A stretch of 64,000 nucleotides of DNA from Vibrio sp. STUT-A11 (GCF_026000435.1 NZ_AP026763.1:496001-560000); one strand, 5' to 3'; shown: positions 36,944 to 46,828, numbered from the stretch's first letter. The notes: generated by a model from the sequence alone, not told the origin. Program-made: numbers and translations.

Positions 36944-37076
36944 GCCATCCTGAACCATAATGAAGGCGTATGATTCAGGATCGACACTCAGAGTGCTTTA
37001 TAGCAGACCTAATCCCTAATACTTCTCAACACTCTGATATGAGATTCCTAGTCTCGCTAAAGCTCGCTGGAATGAC
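36944..37076. repeat. Intergenic repeat, family 2, copy b
   Basis: The second copy of the element at 19046-19177. The left block (CATCCTGAAC...GATTCAGGATC) and right block (GATTCCTAGTCTCGCTA...GCTCGCTGGAATGAC) match, while the middle differs. It lies between the rpoS terminator and the end of mutS. Confidence 0.7.
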
Positions 37077-37132
37077 GATAGCGAGTGAGAACAGCAAAAG
37101 GTCATTAGCATAGTGGTTTATCGTATAGATAT

Positions 37133-39694
37133 TTAAAGCATTTTTTTCAAACGATACAGCTCTTCAAGTGCCTGACGAGGTGTCATTTCATCGGGGTCGA
37201 TGTTTGACAAGGCTTGCTCCACTTCACTTGGCTCAGGAATAAGGCTGAGCTGATTCGCCACATCGACCGCTCCCGGGCGAGGGGAGTCGTTACCATGACT
37301 TAACTGTTCAAGTTGAGATAACTTCGCGCGCGCATTTTTGATTACTGTTTTTGGGACACCAGCTAAACCAGCAACCGCAAGACCGTATGATTTGCTGGCT
37401 GCACCTTCTTGAACTGCGTGCATAAACGCAATGCTGTCTCCATGCTCGACCGCGTCTAAGTGGACGTTTGCCAGATTTGGCAACTGACTTGGTAGTTCAG
37501 TCAGCTCAAAGTAGTGGGTGGCAAACAGTGTCATCGCGCCGATTTGTGTTGCCAGCCACTCTGCACTTGCCCATGCCAAAGACAGACCATCATAAGTACT
37601 GGTGCCTCGACCAATCTCATCCATCAGGACTAAGCTGTTTTTCGTTGCGTTGTGCAGAATATTGGCGGTTTCCGTCATCTCAACCATGAACGTAGAACGT
37701 CCGGAAGCTAAGTCGTCAGAAGCGCCAATACGAGTGAAGATGCGGTCTAACGAACCAATCTGAGCCGATTCTGCGGGAACGTACGAACCGATGTGAGCCA
37801 TCAGCGCGATCAATGCAGTTTGGCGCATGTATGTCGACTTACCACCCATGTTCGGACCCGTAATGATCAGCATCTTACGCTGTGGGTTTAGCTCTATTGG
37901 GTTGGCGATAAATGGGTCACTGGTGACTTGCTCTACAACAGGGTGGCGACCTGATTGGATCTGGATTCCCGGTTCTTTTACTAACGTTGGGCGGCAGTAA
38001 TCGAGTGAATCAGCACGTTCTGCCAGGTTTTGCAGAACGTCCAACTGAGAAATCGCTGAAGCCAGATTTTGTAGCTTTTCAAGATTCGGCATCAAAAGAT
38101 CAAACAGTCCTTCCCAAAGCTGCTTTTCTAACGCGAGTGCTTTTGACTTAGAGTTAAGCACTTTGTCTTCGTGTTCTTTCAGCTCAGGAATGATGTAGCG
38201 TTCTGCGTTTTTAAGGGTTTGGCGACGCACATAGTGTGGCGGTACCAAATGGCTTTGACCACGGCTAACCTGAATGTAGAAGCCATGCACATTGTTGTAA
38301 CCCACTTTTAGCGTATCAATGCCATGACGCTCACGTTCGTCCGATTCGAGTTTTTCTAAGTATTCTGTTGCGCCATCAGCGAGTTTACGCCACTCATCCA
38401 GATCTTCATTATATCCCTCTGCAATAACGCCACCGTCGCGAATCACAACAGGCGGGTTTTCTTTGATTGCACGTTCGAGTAATTCGCACACATCATCGAT
38501 TGGTGCTGCAAACTGAGCCAGCTTCACTAGGTATGGATGAGTCAGTGAGGTGGTAGTGGCTTCCAGCTCAGGCAGTTGCTGCATAGCATGACGCAGACGA
38601 GCCATATCACGTGGACGTGCTGAGCGTAACGCCAGACGCGCCAAAATACGCTCAATATCTCCAATCTGTTTTAAAGTTGGCTGAAGATCGGCAAACACGC
38701 CTTGATCTTTTATTTCACCAATTGCATCAAGACGGTTATTTAGTGTATCGACACAACGCATTGGCTGATGGAGCCAACGCTTGAGCATGCGGCTACCCAT
38801 AGGGGTGGCACAGTGATCGAGAACTGCGGCCAACGTATTGTCTGTTGCGCCTGCAAGGTTTTGAGTAATTTCGAGATTACGACGAGTGGCGGCATCCAGA
38901 ATGACAGAGTGATCCTGACGATCAAAAGTCAAAGAACGAATGTGTGGTAGCGCGGTACGCTGGGTGTCTTTTACATACTGGATCAAACAACCTGCGGCAC
39001 ATAATCCGAGTGAGGCGTGTTCTACGCCAAAACCAACTAAGTCTTTAGTACCAAACTGTTGGTTGAGCTGTTGCTTGGCGGTATCGAGTTCAAATTCCCA
39101 TACCGGACGACGACGATTACCGTTGCGGCTCGACATCAAATGGACGGGTTCAAAATCTTCAGGAAACAGTAACTCACGTGGTGCGGTGCGTTGCAGTTCA
39201 GCCGCCATTGCCTCTTCGGTTTCTGGTTCCGTTAATTGAAAACGGCCTGAAGTGACATCCAGCGTCGCGTAACCAAACTTCCCGTTATGGTGATAAATCG
39301 CCGCAATCAAGTTATCGAGGCGCTCAGAGAGAAGAGCTTCGTCAGTGACGGTACCCGGAGTAACAATGCGTACGACTTTACGTTCTACTGGACCTTTACT
39401 GGTCGCGGGATCACCGATCTGTTCACAGATTGCGACAGACTCACCAAGCTGAACAAGTTTGGCCAAATAGCCTTCTACGGCATGAAATGGCACACCCGCC
39501 ATAGGAATAGGCTCTCCTGCCGATGAACCACGCTTAGTCAATGAGATATCAAGCAGTTGAGAGGCTCGCTTAGCATCATCATAGAAGAGCTCGTAGAAAT
39601 CGCCCATGCGGTAAAACAGCAAAATATCAGGGTTCTCAGCCTTTAGCTTGAGGTATTGCTGCATCATCGGAGTGTGTTTTTGTTCAGCTTTCAC
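37133..39694 (-). CDS. mutS: DNA mismatch repair protein MutS
   Basis: Mismatch recognition ATPase. The 853 residues equal the E. coli length. The N-terminal mismatch-binding motif is MGDFYELFYDDA (Phe and Glu of the F-x-E motif, about 31-42); the C-terminal ATPase has the Walker A TGPNMGGKSTYMRQ (about 613-626), DEIGRGTSTYDG Walker B/signature and FATHYFELTEL. It faces rpoS across a family-2 repeat and is divergent from pncC. Confidence 0.97.
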   Translation of the reverse strand: MKAEQKHTPMMQQYLKLKAENPDILLFYRMGDFYELFYDDAKRASQLLDISLTKRGSSAGEPIPMAGVPFHAVEGYLAKLVQLGESVAICEQIGDPATSKGPVERKVVRIVTPGTVTDEALLSERLDNLIAAIYHHNGKFGYATLDVTSGRFQLTEPETEEAMAAELQRTAPRELLFPEDFEPVHLMSSRNGNRRRPVWEFELDTAKQQLNQQFGTKDLVGFGVEHASLGLCAAGCLIQYVKDTQRTALPHIRSLTFDRQDHSVILDAATRRNLEITQNLAGATDNTLAAVLDHCATPMGSRMLKRWLHQPMRCVDTLNNRLDAIGEIKDQGVFADLQPTLKQIGDIERILARLALRSARPRDMARLRHAMQQLPELEATTTSLTHPYLVKLAQFAAPIDDVCELLERAIKENPPVVIRDGGVIAEGYNEDLDEWRKLADGATEYLEKLESDERERHGIDTLKVGYNNVHGFYIQVSRGQSHLVPPHYVRRQTLKNAERYIIPELKEHEDKVLNSKSKALALEKQLWEGLFDLLMPNLEKLQNLASAISQLDVLQNLAERADSLDYCRPTLVKEPGIQIQSGRHPVVEQVTSDPFIANPIELNPQRKMLIITGPNMGGKSTYMRQTALIALMAHIGSYVPAESAQIGSLDRIFTRIGASDDLASGRSTFMVEMTETANILHNATKNSLVLMDEIGRGTSTYDGLSLAWASAEWLATQIGAMTLFATHYFELTELPSQLPNLANVHLDAVEHGDSIAFMHAVQEGAASKSYGLAVAGLAGVPKTVIKNARAKLSQLEQLSHGNDSPRPGAVDVANQLSLIPEPSEVEQALSNIDPDEMTPRQALEELYRLKKML

Positions 39695-39778
39695 AGGTAA
39701 GTTCTTTTGTTTATTTCCGGAGCGGCTTAGGATACGTGAATCCCTATCAAGTAAAAAGAGACAAAGGGCATTTTGGCT

Positions 39779-40270
39779 ATGGAAAGAACAACAAAATTAA
39801 GCGCAGATTTAGGTGTGTTACTTGGGCAGCACGGACATGTGATGACGACCGCGGAATCCTGTACCGGAGGCGGTGTGGCTGCCGCCATTACTGATATTGC
39901 AGGCAGCTCGGCTTGGTTGGATCGTGCCTTTGTGACTTACAGCAATGAAGCGAAAATGGAAATGCTGGGTGTTAATGCAAAGACACTGGATGAGTACGGT
40001 GCAGTCAGTGAGCCAGTTGTGATTGAAATGGTTCAGGGGGCGCTTGAGCATTCGAATGCAACAATAGGCGTCTCGATCAGTGGCATTGCCGGACCTGGTG
40101 GTGGCAGTGAAGAAAAACCGGTCGGGACGGTCTGTTTTGCATTCGCAGACAATCAACACTGGCTGTTGGTTGAAACCATGCATTTTAACGGTGACCGGGC
40201 AGCTGTTCGTGAACAAGCCGTGTTTCATGCACTGACTCGAATCTATCAGCATTTGGATGAGAAAATTTAA
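39779..40270 (+). CDS. pncC: Nicotinamide-nucleotide amidohydrolase PncC
   Basis: A CinA C-terminal domain protein that deamidates NMN to NaMN. Start placed at the ATG 39779, ten bases after an AGGG site; a TTG two codons upstream is the alternative. The 163 residues carry TAESCTGGGVAAAITDIAGSS (about 23-43) with the active-site serine and GISGIAGPGGGSEEKPVGTV (about 98-117). It sits just before recA, as in E. coli (ygaD). NadB, the de novo NAD enzyme, is also in the window. Confidence 0.93.
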   Translation: MERTTKLSADLGVLLGQHGHVMTTAESCTGGGVAAAITDIAGSSAWLDRAFVTYSNEAKMEMLGVNAKTLDEYGAVSEPVVIEMVQGALEHSNATIGVSISGIAGPGGGSEEKPVGTVCFAFADNQHWLLVETMHFNGDRAAVREQAVFHALTRIYQHLDEKI

Positions 40271-40347
40271 AAATACCTTAGCCCAGACGTGATAAGCTCT
40301 GCGGCAAAGTTATACGTAGATCAGCTAAAGTTTTTTCTATACAGGTA

Positions 40348-40375
40348 TAGACACTGTATGAATCAACAGTATAAT
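40348..40375 (+). promoter_or_regulatory. recA promoter with LexA/SOS box
   Basis: A -35 TAGACA (40348-40353) and -10 TATAAT (40370-40375) are separated by 16 bases. The spacer contains CTG-TATGAATCAA-CAG, the CTG-N10-CAG LexA pattern (40354-40369). This puts LexA directly over the polymerase site, as in E. coli recA. Confidence 0.85.
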
Positions 40376-40460
40376 AACTTTCATTGCTGAGCGATTAACT
40401 GCTCAAGAAAAGTTTAATGACTATTCGTCGCCCAAAAAGATGAATAAATCGGAGAAAGTA

Positions 40461-41504
40461 ATGGACGAGAACAAACAGAAAGCGCTCGCCGCTGCGCTAG
40501 GTCAAATTGAAAAACAATTCGGTAAAGGCTCTATCATGCGCCTTGGCGATAACCGCGCAATGGATGTAGAAACCATCTCAACGGGTTCTCTTTCTCTTGA
40601 TATTGCTTTGGGTGCTGGTGGCTTACCAATGGGTCGTATTGTTGAAGTATACGGTCCAGAGTCTTCAGGTAAAACAACGCTGACGTTGGAATTGATTGCA
40701 GCAGCACAGCGTGAAGGCAAAACTTGTGCGTTTATCGATGCGGAACACGCTCTGGATCCTGTATACGCGAAAAAACTTGGCGTAGATATCGATGCGCTAT
40801 TGGTTTCTCAGCCTGATACGGGTGAGCAAGCGCTGGAAATTTGTGACGCATTAGCGCGCTCTGGTGCTATCGACGTAATGGTTGTCGATTCAGTTGCTGC
40901 ACTAACGCCAAAAGCGGAAATCGAAGGCGAAATGGGCGACAGCCACATGGGTCTTCAAGCGCGTATGCTATCTCAGGCGATGCGTAAGCTAACAGGTAAC
41001 CTGAAGCAGTCAAACTGTATGTGTATCTTCATCAACCAAATCCGTATGAAGATTGGTGTGATGTTTGGGAACCCAGAAACCACCACTGGCGGTAACGCAC
41101 TTAAATTCTATGCATCGGTTCGTCTTGATATCCGTCGTACTGGCGCAATCAAAGAAGGCGACGAAGTTGTGGGTAACGAAACTCGCATCAAAGTGGTTAA
41201 GAACAAGATTGCGGCTCCATTTAAAGAAGCAAATACACAGATTATGTACGGCCGAGGCTTTAACCGTGAAGGTGAGCTAGTGGATTTGGGTGTGAAGCAC
41301 AAACTGGTTGAGAAAGCGGGCGCTTGGTACAGCTACAATGGCGACAAGATCGGTCAGGGTAAAGCAAACGCTTGTAATTACCTGCGTGAGCATACAGAAG
41401 TTGCTCAGACTATCGACAAGACACTGCGTGAGATGCTTTTAGCTCCGGCAGTAGCTGAGCCAGAAGGCGGTGAAGTGCCAGAGCAGAAAGAAGAAGAGTT
41501 TTAA
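40461..41504 (+). CDS. recA: Recombinase RecA
   Basis: Homologous recombination and SOS coprotease. Start at 40461 (MDENKQKALAAALGQIEKQF); the frame from 40440 adds seven non-family residues. The 347 residues have Walker A GPESSGKTTLTLEL (about 66-79), ALDPVYAKKLGV and the C-terminal acidic tail ending EQKEEEF. It is under the SOS box and is followed by recX after a terminator, so recX is expected to be transcribed mainly by readthrough. Confidence 0.98.
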   Translation: MDENKQKALAAALGQIEKQFGKGSIMRLGDNRAMDVETISTGSLSLDIALGAGGLPMGRIVEVYGPESSGKTTLTLELIAAAQREGKTCAFIDAEHALDPVYAKKLGVDIDALLVSQPDTGEQALEICDALARSGAIDVMVVDSVAALTPKAEIEGEMGDSHMGLQARMLSQAMRKLTGNLKQSNCMCIFINQIRMKIGVMFGNPETTTGGNALKFYASVRLDIRRTGAIKEGDEVVGNETRIKVVKNKIAAPFKEANTQIMYGRGFNREGELVDLGVKHKLVEKAGAWYSYNGDKIGQGKANACNYLREHTEVAQTIDKTLREMLLAPAVAEPEGGEVPEQKEEEF

Positions 41505-41528
41505 ATTCTACTCTGAGTAAAAGACATA

Positions 41529-41555
41529 AAAGCCCTGCGATGCGGGGCTTTGTTG
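41529..41555 (+). terminator. Terminator between recA and recX
   Basis: AAAGCCCTGC-GAT-GCGGGGCTTTG has a short T tract. A leaky hairpin between recA and recX is known in E. coli and limits RecX relative to RecA. Confidence 0.75.
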
Positions 41556-41624
41556 TATCTGCTATATCTAAAGTTACCGGGCTGTTCATACCGTCTGTAC
41601 AGGAAAAATAGGTTTAGGATCATC

Positions 41625-42092
41625 ATGTACCAAAAGCGTCAAGCGCCAACCTTATCTAGCAAAGAAGCGGCTATTCAGTTATTGAGCCGTCGCGACCACG
41701 GACAGTATGAGCTATCTCAGAAGCTAGCTTTGAAAGGGTATGAAGAGTCCGATATCGAAGCCGCGATCAATTTTTGTTTGGACCACAACTATCTCGATGA
41801 TCTACGTTACGCCAAAAGCCAGATTCGCCAACATGTCTATAAAGGTCATGGTGAACGCAGGATTCGCCAGGAATTAACTCAAAAGCGAGTAGCGGAATCG
41901 CTCATTGAGGAAGCGATGATGGAAGAGCCGCAAGACTGGTTTGAACTGGCAAGAATGGCGGCTGAAAAAAAGTTCAAAGGCATAAAAGCCAAAGACCAGA
42001 AAGAGTACGCCAAACAGGTGCGTTTTATGCAATATCGTGGATACAGTTTTGATCAAATAAGCTATGCACTGAGCTTTGACGAACACGATTGA
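41625..42092 (+). CDS. recX: Regulatory protein RecX
   Basis: Inhibits RecA filament extension. Start at 41625 (MYQKRQAPTLSSKEAAI) after TTTAGGAT; the frame from 41550 would overlap the recA terminator. The 155 residues are three tandem three-helix repeats; family features include SRRDHGQYELSQKLALKGY and FCLDHNYLDDLRYAKSQI and RFMQYRGYSFDQI. It follows recA and precedes alaS as in other gammaproteobacteria. Confidence 0.92.
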   Translation: MYQKRQAPTLSSKEAAIQLLSRRDHGQYELSQKLALKGYEESDIEAAINFCLDHNYLDDLRYAKSQIRQHVYKGHGERRIRQELTQKRVAESLIEEAMMEEPQDWFELARMAAEKKFKGIKAKDQKEYAKQVRFMQYRGYSFDQISYALSFDEHD

Positions 42093-42234
42093 GCGGGATT
42101 CTCCAGCATTTCTTTTTGTTTTTCTGCAAAATTATTCCTCTAAGACCTCTTTTCCGTAAGAAAACTAGTCGTAGCTGATTGCTTGATCTACAATACGGCG
42201 AAATTCTAACTCGACTATTTTCAGGAAGAGCTGC

Positions 42235-44817
42235 ATGTACATGAGCACTGACGAGGTTCGTAACTCGTTCCTCAAGTTCTTTGAAAGCAAAGGACACCAA
42301 ATCGTAGAAAGTTCATCGTTAGTACCACATAACGACCCAACCCTGCTGTTCACAAACGCGGGTATGAACCAATTTAAAGATTGTTTCTTAGGCTTGGAAA
42401 AACGAGCCTATACTCGAGCGACTACGGCTCAACGTTGTGTACGTGCTGGCGGTAAACATAATGACCTGGAAAACGTAGGTTTCACTGCTCGTCACCATAC
42501 TTTCTTTGAAATGCTAGGTAACTTCAGCTTTGGCGACTACTTCAAAGAAGACGCGATTTCATTTGCTTGGGAATTTTTAACAGAGGTACTGAAACTGCCT
42601 CAAGAGCGTCTACTGGTTACCATCTACGAAACCGATGATGAAGCATTTGATATCTGGAACAAAAAGGTAGGCGTTCCAGCAGACCGTATCATCCGTATTG
42701 GTGATAAAGAAGGTGGTAAACCATACGAGTCAGATAACTTCTGGCAGATGGGTGACACAGGTCCTTGTGGTCCATGTACTGAAATTTTCTACGATCATGG
42801 TGAGCACATCTGGGGTGGTCGTCCTGGTACACCTGAAGAAGATGGTGACCGTTTCATCGAGATCTGGAACAACGTATTTATGCAGTTCAACCGTCATGCT
42901 GACGGTACTATGGAGCCGCTACCAAAACCATCTGTAGATACAGGTATGGGTATTGAGCGTATCTCTGCGATCATGCAAGGCGTTCACTCCAACTACGAAA
43001 TCGACGTATTCCAAACTCTGATCAAAGCAGCGGCTGAAGTAGTTGGCTACGAAGATCTGTCTAACCAGTCTCTACGTGTTATCGCTGACCATATTCGTTC
43101 ATGTTCATTCTTGATCGTTGATGGCGTCATGCCTTCAAACGAAGGTCGTGGTTATGTTCTGCGTCGTATTATCCGTCGTGCTGTTCGTCACGGTAACAAG
43201 CTCGGTGCACAAGGTACTTTCTTCTACAAACTGGTTGGTGTACTTGCAGAAGTCATGGGCAGTGCTGGTGAAGAACTGAAGCGTCAACAAGCGGTTGTAG
43301 AAAAAGTACTGCGTATCGAAGAAGAAAACTTCGGTCGTACGCTTGATCGCGGTATGACAATCTTGAACGAAGCGCTAGATAACCTCGATGGTAAAGAGCT
43401 AGACGGCGAAACGGTATTCAAGCTTTACGACACCTACGGCTTCCCTGCTGATTTAACTAACGACGTTGCTCGTGAGCGCGAGTTCACTATCGACGAAGAA
43501 GGTTTTGAGAAAGCAATGGAAGAGCAGCGTCAACGCGCTCGCGAAGCTGGCCAATTCGGTACAGACTATAACGCGACAATCAAAGTGGATGCGGACACTG
43601 AGTTCTGTGGTTACACAGGCACAAAAGGTTCAAGCTCTGTCGAAGCTATGTTCGTTGAAGGCAACGAAGTTGAATCACTGTCTGCAGGCGATAAAGCCAT
43701 CATCGTACTAGGTGAAACGCCATTCTACGCTGAGTCTGGTGGTCAGTGTGGTGACGCTGGTGAGATTCGCACTGAGTCTGGCGTATTCCGTGTTGAAGAC
43801 ACTCAAAAGCTGGGCAACGCAATTGCACACTACGGTGTCATGGCTGAAGGCGTTCTTGCGAAAGGTGATGATGTTGCAACTATCGTTGACGCTGAGCGCC
43901 GAGCTGCAACTTCACTAAACCACTCTGCTACACACTTACTGCACGAGGCACTACGTCGCGTATTGGGCGAGCACGTGTTACAGAAAGGCTCTCTAGTTCG
44001 ACCTGAAAACCTACGTTTTGACTTCTCACACCTTGAAGCGGTAACGGCAGCAGAGCTAAAAGAAGTGGAGCGTCTGGTTAACGCTCAAATTCGTCGTAAC
44101 CACGCTATCGAAACCAATATCATGGACATCGAGTCTGCGAAGCAGAAAGGTGCGATGGCATTATTCGGTGAGAAATACGACGATGAAGTTCGCGTACTAT
44201 CAATGGGTGACTTCTCGACAGAGCTTTGTGGTGGTATCCACGCATCTAGCACGGGCGACATTGGTTTGTTCAAGATTACGTCGGAAAGCGGTATTGCTGC
44301 GGGTATTCGTCGTATTGAAGCGGTAACAGGTGAAGCAGCTCTAGACGTGATAGAAGCTCAAACAGCTAAGTACGAAGAGAAACTGGCAGAATCTGCGCAA
44401 AAATCGAAATCGCTTGAAAAAGAAATTCAAAAGCTGAAAGACAAGATGGCTGCGGCAGAAAGTGCAAACATCATGGGTAAAGCGGTAGAAGTTAACGGTA
44501 CAAAAGTATTGGTTGCGGCTCTAGAAGGTGCTGACAGCAAAAACCTACGTACTATGGTTGATGACATCAAGAACCAAATGGGCTCTGGTGTTGTACTTCT
44601 GGCTAACATCACGGGTGACAAAGTTGGTTTGATCGCTGGTGTAACTAAAGATCTGGTTGGCAAAGTCAAAGCGGGTGATTTAGTTAAAATGGTAGCAGAG
44701 CAGGTTGGTGGTAAAGGCGGCGGTCGTCCTGATATGGCGCAAGCTGGTGGTACTGACGTAGCGGCACTTCCTGAAGCAATCAAAACTGTTCAGCCTTGGC
44801 TAGAAGAGCGCTTGTAA
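42235..44817 (+). CDS. alaS: Alanine--tRNA ligase
   Basis: A class II synthetase of 860 residues. The catalytic core has MNQFKDCFLGLE, TTAQRCVRAGGKHNDLENVG (about 64-83) and the zinc-binding editing domain HSATHLLHEALRRVLG with the C-terminal CGGIHA. Start at 42235 is favoured by AGGAAG at seven-base spacing over an ATG two codons later. An intrinsic terminator follows it. Confidence 0.97.
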   Translation: MYMSTDEVRNSFLKFFESKGHQIVESSSLVPHNDPTLLFTNAGMNQFKDCFLGLEKRAYTRATTAQRCVRAGGKHNDLENVGFTARHHTFFEMLGNFSFGDYFKEDAISFAWEFLTEVLKLPQERLLVTIYETDDEAFDIWNKKVGVPADRIIRIGDKEGGKPYESDNFWQMGDTGPCGPCTEIFYDHGEHIWGGRPGTPEEDGDRFIEIWNNVFMQFNRHADGTMEPLPKPSVDTGMGIERISAIMQGVHSNYEIDVFQTLIKAAAEVVGYEDLSNQSLRVIADHIRSCSFLIVDGVMPSNEGRGYVLRRIIRRAVRHGNKLGAQGTFFYKLVGVLAEVMGSAGEELKRQQAVVEKVLRIEEENFGRTLDRGMTILNEALDNLDGKELDGETVFKLYDTYGFPADLTNDVAREREFTIDEEGFEKAMEEQRQRAREAGQFGTDYNATIKVDADTEFCGYTGTKGSSSVEAMFVEGNEVESLSAGDKAIIVLGETPFYAESGGQCGDAGEIRTESGVFRVEDTQKLGNAIAHYGVMAEGVLAKGDDVATIVDAERRAATSLNHSATHLLHEALRRVLGEHVLQKGSLVRPENLRFDFSHLEAVTAAELKEVERLVNAQIRRNHAIETNIMDIESAKQKGAMALFGEKYDDEVRVLSMGDFSTELCGGIHASSTGDIGLFKITSESGIAAGIRRIEAVTGEAALDVIEAQTAKYEEKLAESAQKSKSLEKEIQKLKDKMAAAESANIMGKAVEVNGTKVLVAALEGADSKNLRTMVDDIKNQMGSGVVLLANITGDKVGLIAGVTKDLVGKVKAGDLVKMVAEQVGGKGGGRPDMAQAGGTDVAALPEAIKTVQPWLEERL

Positions 44818-44837
44818 CAAGCTATAAATAACAAATA

Positions 44838-44877
44838 TACGCTCAATCAATTTGTTTTGATTGGGCGTAATTTTTTT
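44838..44877 (+). terminator. alaS terminator
   Basis: The stem TACGCTCAATCAA / TTGATTGGGCGTA is followed by seven T. Confidence 0.88.
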
Positions 44878-45013
44878 AAGTTGACCAAGTGGTTTAATGG
44901 ACCAGAGATTAAGCTGGCCCACTAAGCTGCTTGGTTTTTCTTGTAACTACCACTTATATAAACAGAATGTATGTGGTCCGAATGAGACTTTGGTCTTGGG
45001 AAGGTGAAGACTG

Positions 45014-46201
45014 GTGAAAAAGCCCCTTATCGTGCAAAAGTTTGGCGGAACCTCTGTGGGTTCAATTGAAAGAATCCACCAAGTTGCTGAACACATCATT
45101 AAGGCGAAAAATGATGGTAATCAAGTTGTTGTCGTTGTGTCTGCTATGTCAGGCGAGACAAATAGGCTTATGGACCTAGCTAAACAGGTAGATAGCGTTC
45201 CTACAGCCCGAGAACTTGATGTTTTGCTCTCTGCTGGTGAGCAAGTGTCGATGGCACTGTTGGCGATGACACTGAACAAATTAGGTCATCCTGCACGTTC
45301 ACTTACCGGAGCACAGGCGAGCATTGTGACGGATAACCAACACAATGACGCAACGATTAAGCACATTGATACCACGAACGTAATGTCACTGCTTGAGCAA
45401 GAGCAAATAGTTATCGTCGCGGGTTTTCAGGGTGTGAATGAAAATGGGGATATCACCACATTAGGTCGAGGAGGCTCAGATACGAGCGCAGTGACACTGG
45501 CAGGTGCACTACGCGCGGACGAGTGCCAAATCTTTACCGACGTTGATGGTATTTATACTTGTGACCCACGTGTAGTAAAAACGGCGCGAAAAATGGCGGT
45601 GATTGACTTTCCTTCAATGGAAGCAATGGCAAGCCGTGGCGCTAAAGTTTTACATTTACCTTCAGTGCAATATGCATGGAAGAACAATGTACCACTACGC
45701 GTGCTTTCTACATTCGATGTGAATGAAGGTAGTTTAGTTAAGGGAGAGACAGGCACACAAGCCATCTCTGGTATAGCTATTCAACGTGACCTTGCCATTA
45801 TTGAAGTAGATAAAGAACATTTATCCAGTGCTACAAAGCAATGTCAGATGTTAGGTATCGAGCTTTGGAATGTGATCGAGGAAACAGAACGGGCAGGTAT
45901 CATGATAAAACAAGATGCATGTGACAAGTTCGATCTGGTGTTCAGCGATAAAATCCGTAATAGTGAAATGGTAAGCCTGTTGACCGCAGTAGGGCTTGAG
46001 GCCAATGGAATGGTAGAGCATGCGTGCGATTTGCTGGCTGAGCAAGGCGTTGCGATCAACTTCTGCGCAACGAATGCACTCACCATGATGCTAGTATTAT
46101 CACCTGACTGTGTGGATATGGCGGCAAACATTCTTCATAATGCTTACATTACGGCTAATGAAGCTTTAAGCATTCAACAAAAACATGCCCTATTAGGATA
46201 A
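45014..46201 (+). CDS. lysC: Aspartate kinase
   Basis: Phosphorylates aspartate, the first step to Lys, Thr, Met and diaminopimelate. The 395 residues begin LIVQKFGGTSVGSIERI (about 5-21) and have GFQGVNENGDITTLGRGGSD, FTDVDGIYTCDPRVV and two C-terminal ACT segments. It is the compact monofunctional type, shorter than E. coli LysC (449). Start is a GTG at 45014 preceded by GAAGGTGAAG. It lies between alaS and csrA, an insertion absent in E. coli but usual in Vibrio. No lysine riboswitch is seen upstream. Confidence 0.9.
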   Translation: MKKPLIVQKFGGTSVGSIERIHQVAEHIIKAKNDGNQVVVVVSAMSGETNRLMDLAKQVDSVPTARELDVLLSAGEQVSMALLAMTLNKLGHPARSLTGAQASIVTDNQHNDATIKHIDTTNVMSLLEQEQIVIVAGFQGVNENGDITTLGRGGSDTSAVTLAGALRADECQIFTDVDGIYTCDPRVVKTARKMAVIDFPSMEAMASRGAKVLHLPSVQYAWKNNVPLRVLSTFDVNEGSLVKGETGTQAISGIAIQRDLAIIEVDKEHLSSATKQCQMLGIELWNVIEETERAGIMIKQDACDKFDLVFSDKIRNSEMVSLLTAVGLEANGMVEHACDLLAEQGVAINFCATNALTMMLVLSPDCVDMAANILHNAYITANEALSIQQKHALLG

Positions 46202-46294
46202 TTTTCGCTAACAAGGTAGTTTACGAAAATATAACTTTTGTTGGATAATAGCTTTGATAGTAAGAAAATTTAGAGATTACTCAAGGAGCATAGA

Positions 46295-46492
46295 ATGCTA
46301 ATTTTGACTCGTCGCGTAGGCGAAACACTGATGATTGGTGATGAGGTAACTGTAACTGTACTGGGTGTTAAAGGTAACCAAGTACGCATCGGCGTTAACG
46401 CTCCGAAGGAAGTATCAGTTCACCGTGAAGAAATCTACATGCGCATTCAAGCTGAAAAAGGTAATGGTAACGTTGCTTCAGGTAACTACTAA
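46295..46492 (+). CDS. csrA: Carbon storage regulator CsrA
   Basis: An RNA-binding dimer that blocks ribosome access at GGA motifs and is titrated by CsrB-type RNAs under BarA/UvrY control. The 65 residues start MLILTRRVGETLMIGDEV, with Leu4 and Arg44 of the RNA-binding face present (HREEIYMRI). A terminator follows, then the tRNA array. BarA, the upstream kinase of this circuit, is at 19249-22050. Confidence 0.98.
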   Translation: MLILTRRVGETLMIGDEVTVTVLGVKGNQVRIGVNAPKEVSVHREEIYMRIQAEKGNGNVASGNY

Positions 46493-46522
46493 GACTCCTC
46501 TGTTACAGAGCTTAGTTTGAAT

Positions 46523-46553
46523 GAAAAAGGCTAGCCAAGGGGCTGGCCTTTTT
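46523..46553. terminator. csrA terminator
   Basis: AAAAAGGCTAGCC-AAGG-GGCTGGCCTTTTT is near symmetrical and could act in both directions. Confidence 0.88.
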
Positions 46554-46692
46554 AGTTGATTGATAAATGTTATTTTTTTATCGAAGACTCTCTTTTTTTC
46601 ATCATAATAGGGTGGTAAAGTTCGTTTAATAGTCACTTTGATTAAATCGGCAACGGTTAGGTGTTTTTGACGGTTTTTTTTAAAGAAAGTGT

Positions 46693-46720
46693 TTGACATA
46701 TTTTCGGTAAAACGTAATAT
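46693..46720 (+). promoter_or_regulatory. tRNA operon promoter
   Basis: TTGACA (46693-46698) and TAATAT (46715-46720) are 16 bases apart, followed by GTGCCTCCGC. The GC-rich stretch after the -10 is the discriminator typical of stringently controlled stable-RNA promoters. It is about 15 bases ahead of the first tRNA. Confidence 0.78.
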
Positions 46721-46735
46721 GTGCCTCCGCAAGAC

Positions 46736-46828
46736 GGTGAGGTGGCCGAGAGGCTGAAGGCGCTCCCCTGCTAAGGGAGTATACGGTTTGTAGCCGTATC
46801 GAGGGTTCGAATCCCTCCCTCACCGCCA
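46736..46828 (+). tRNA. tRNA-Ser (GCU), copy 1
   Basis: A 93-base class II tRNA with a long variable arm. Acceptor GGTGAGG pairs CCTCACC and the 3' GCCA is encoded. The anticodon stem TCCCCT-GCT-AAGGGA shows GCU. It reads AGC/AGU. Confidence 0.97.

Noticed and set aside
44881..45010. Lysine riboswitch before lysC
   Set aside because: The expected multi-helix lysine aptamer sequence is not recognisable and the leader is too short.
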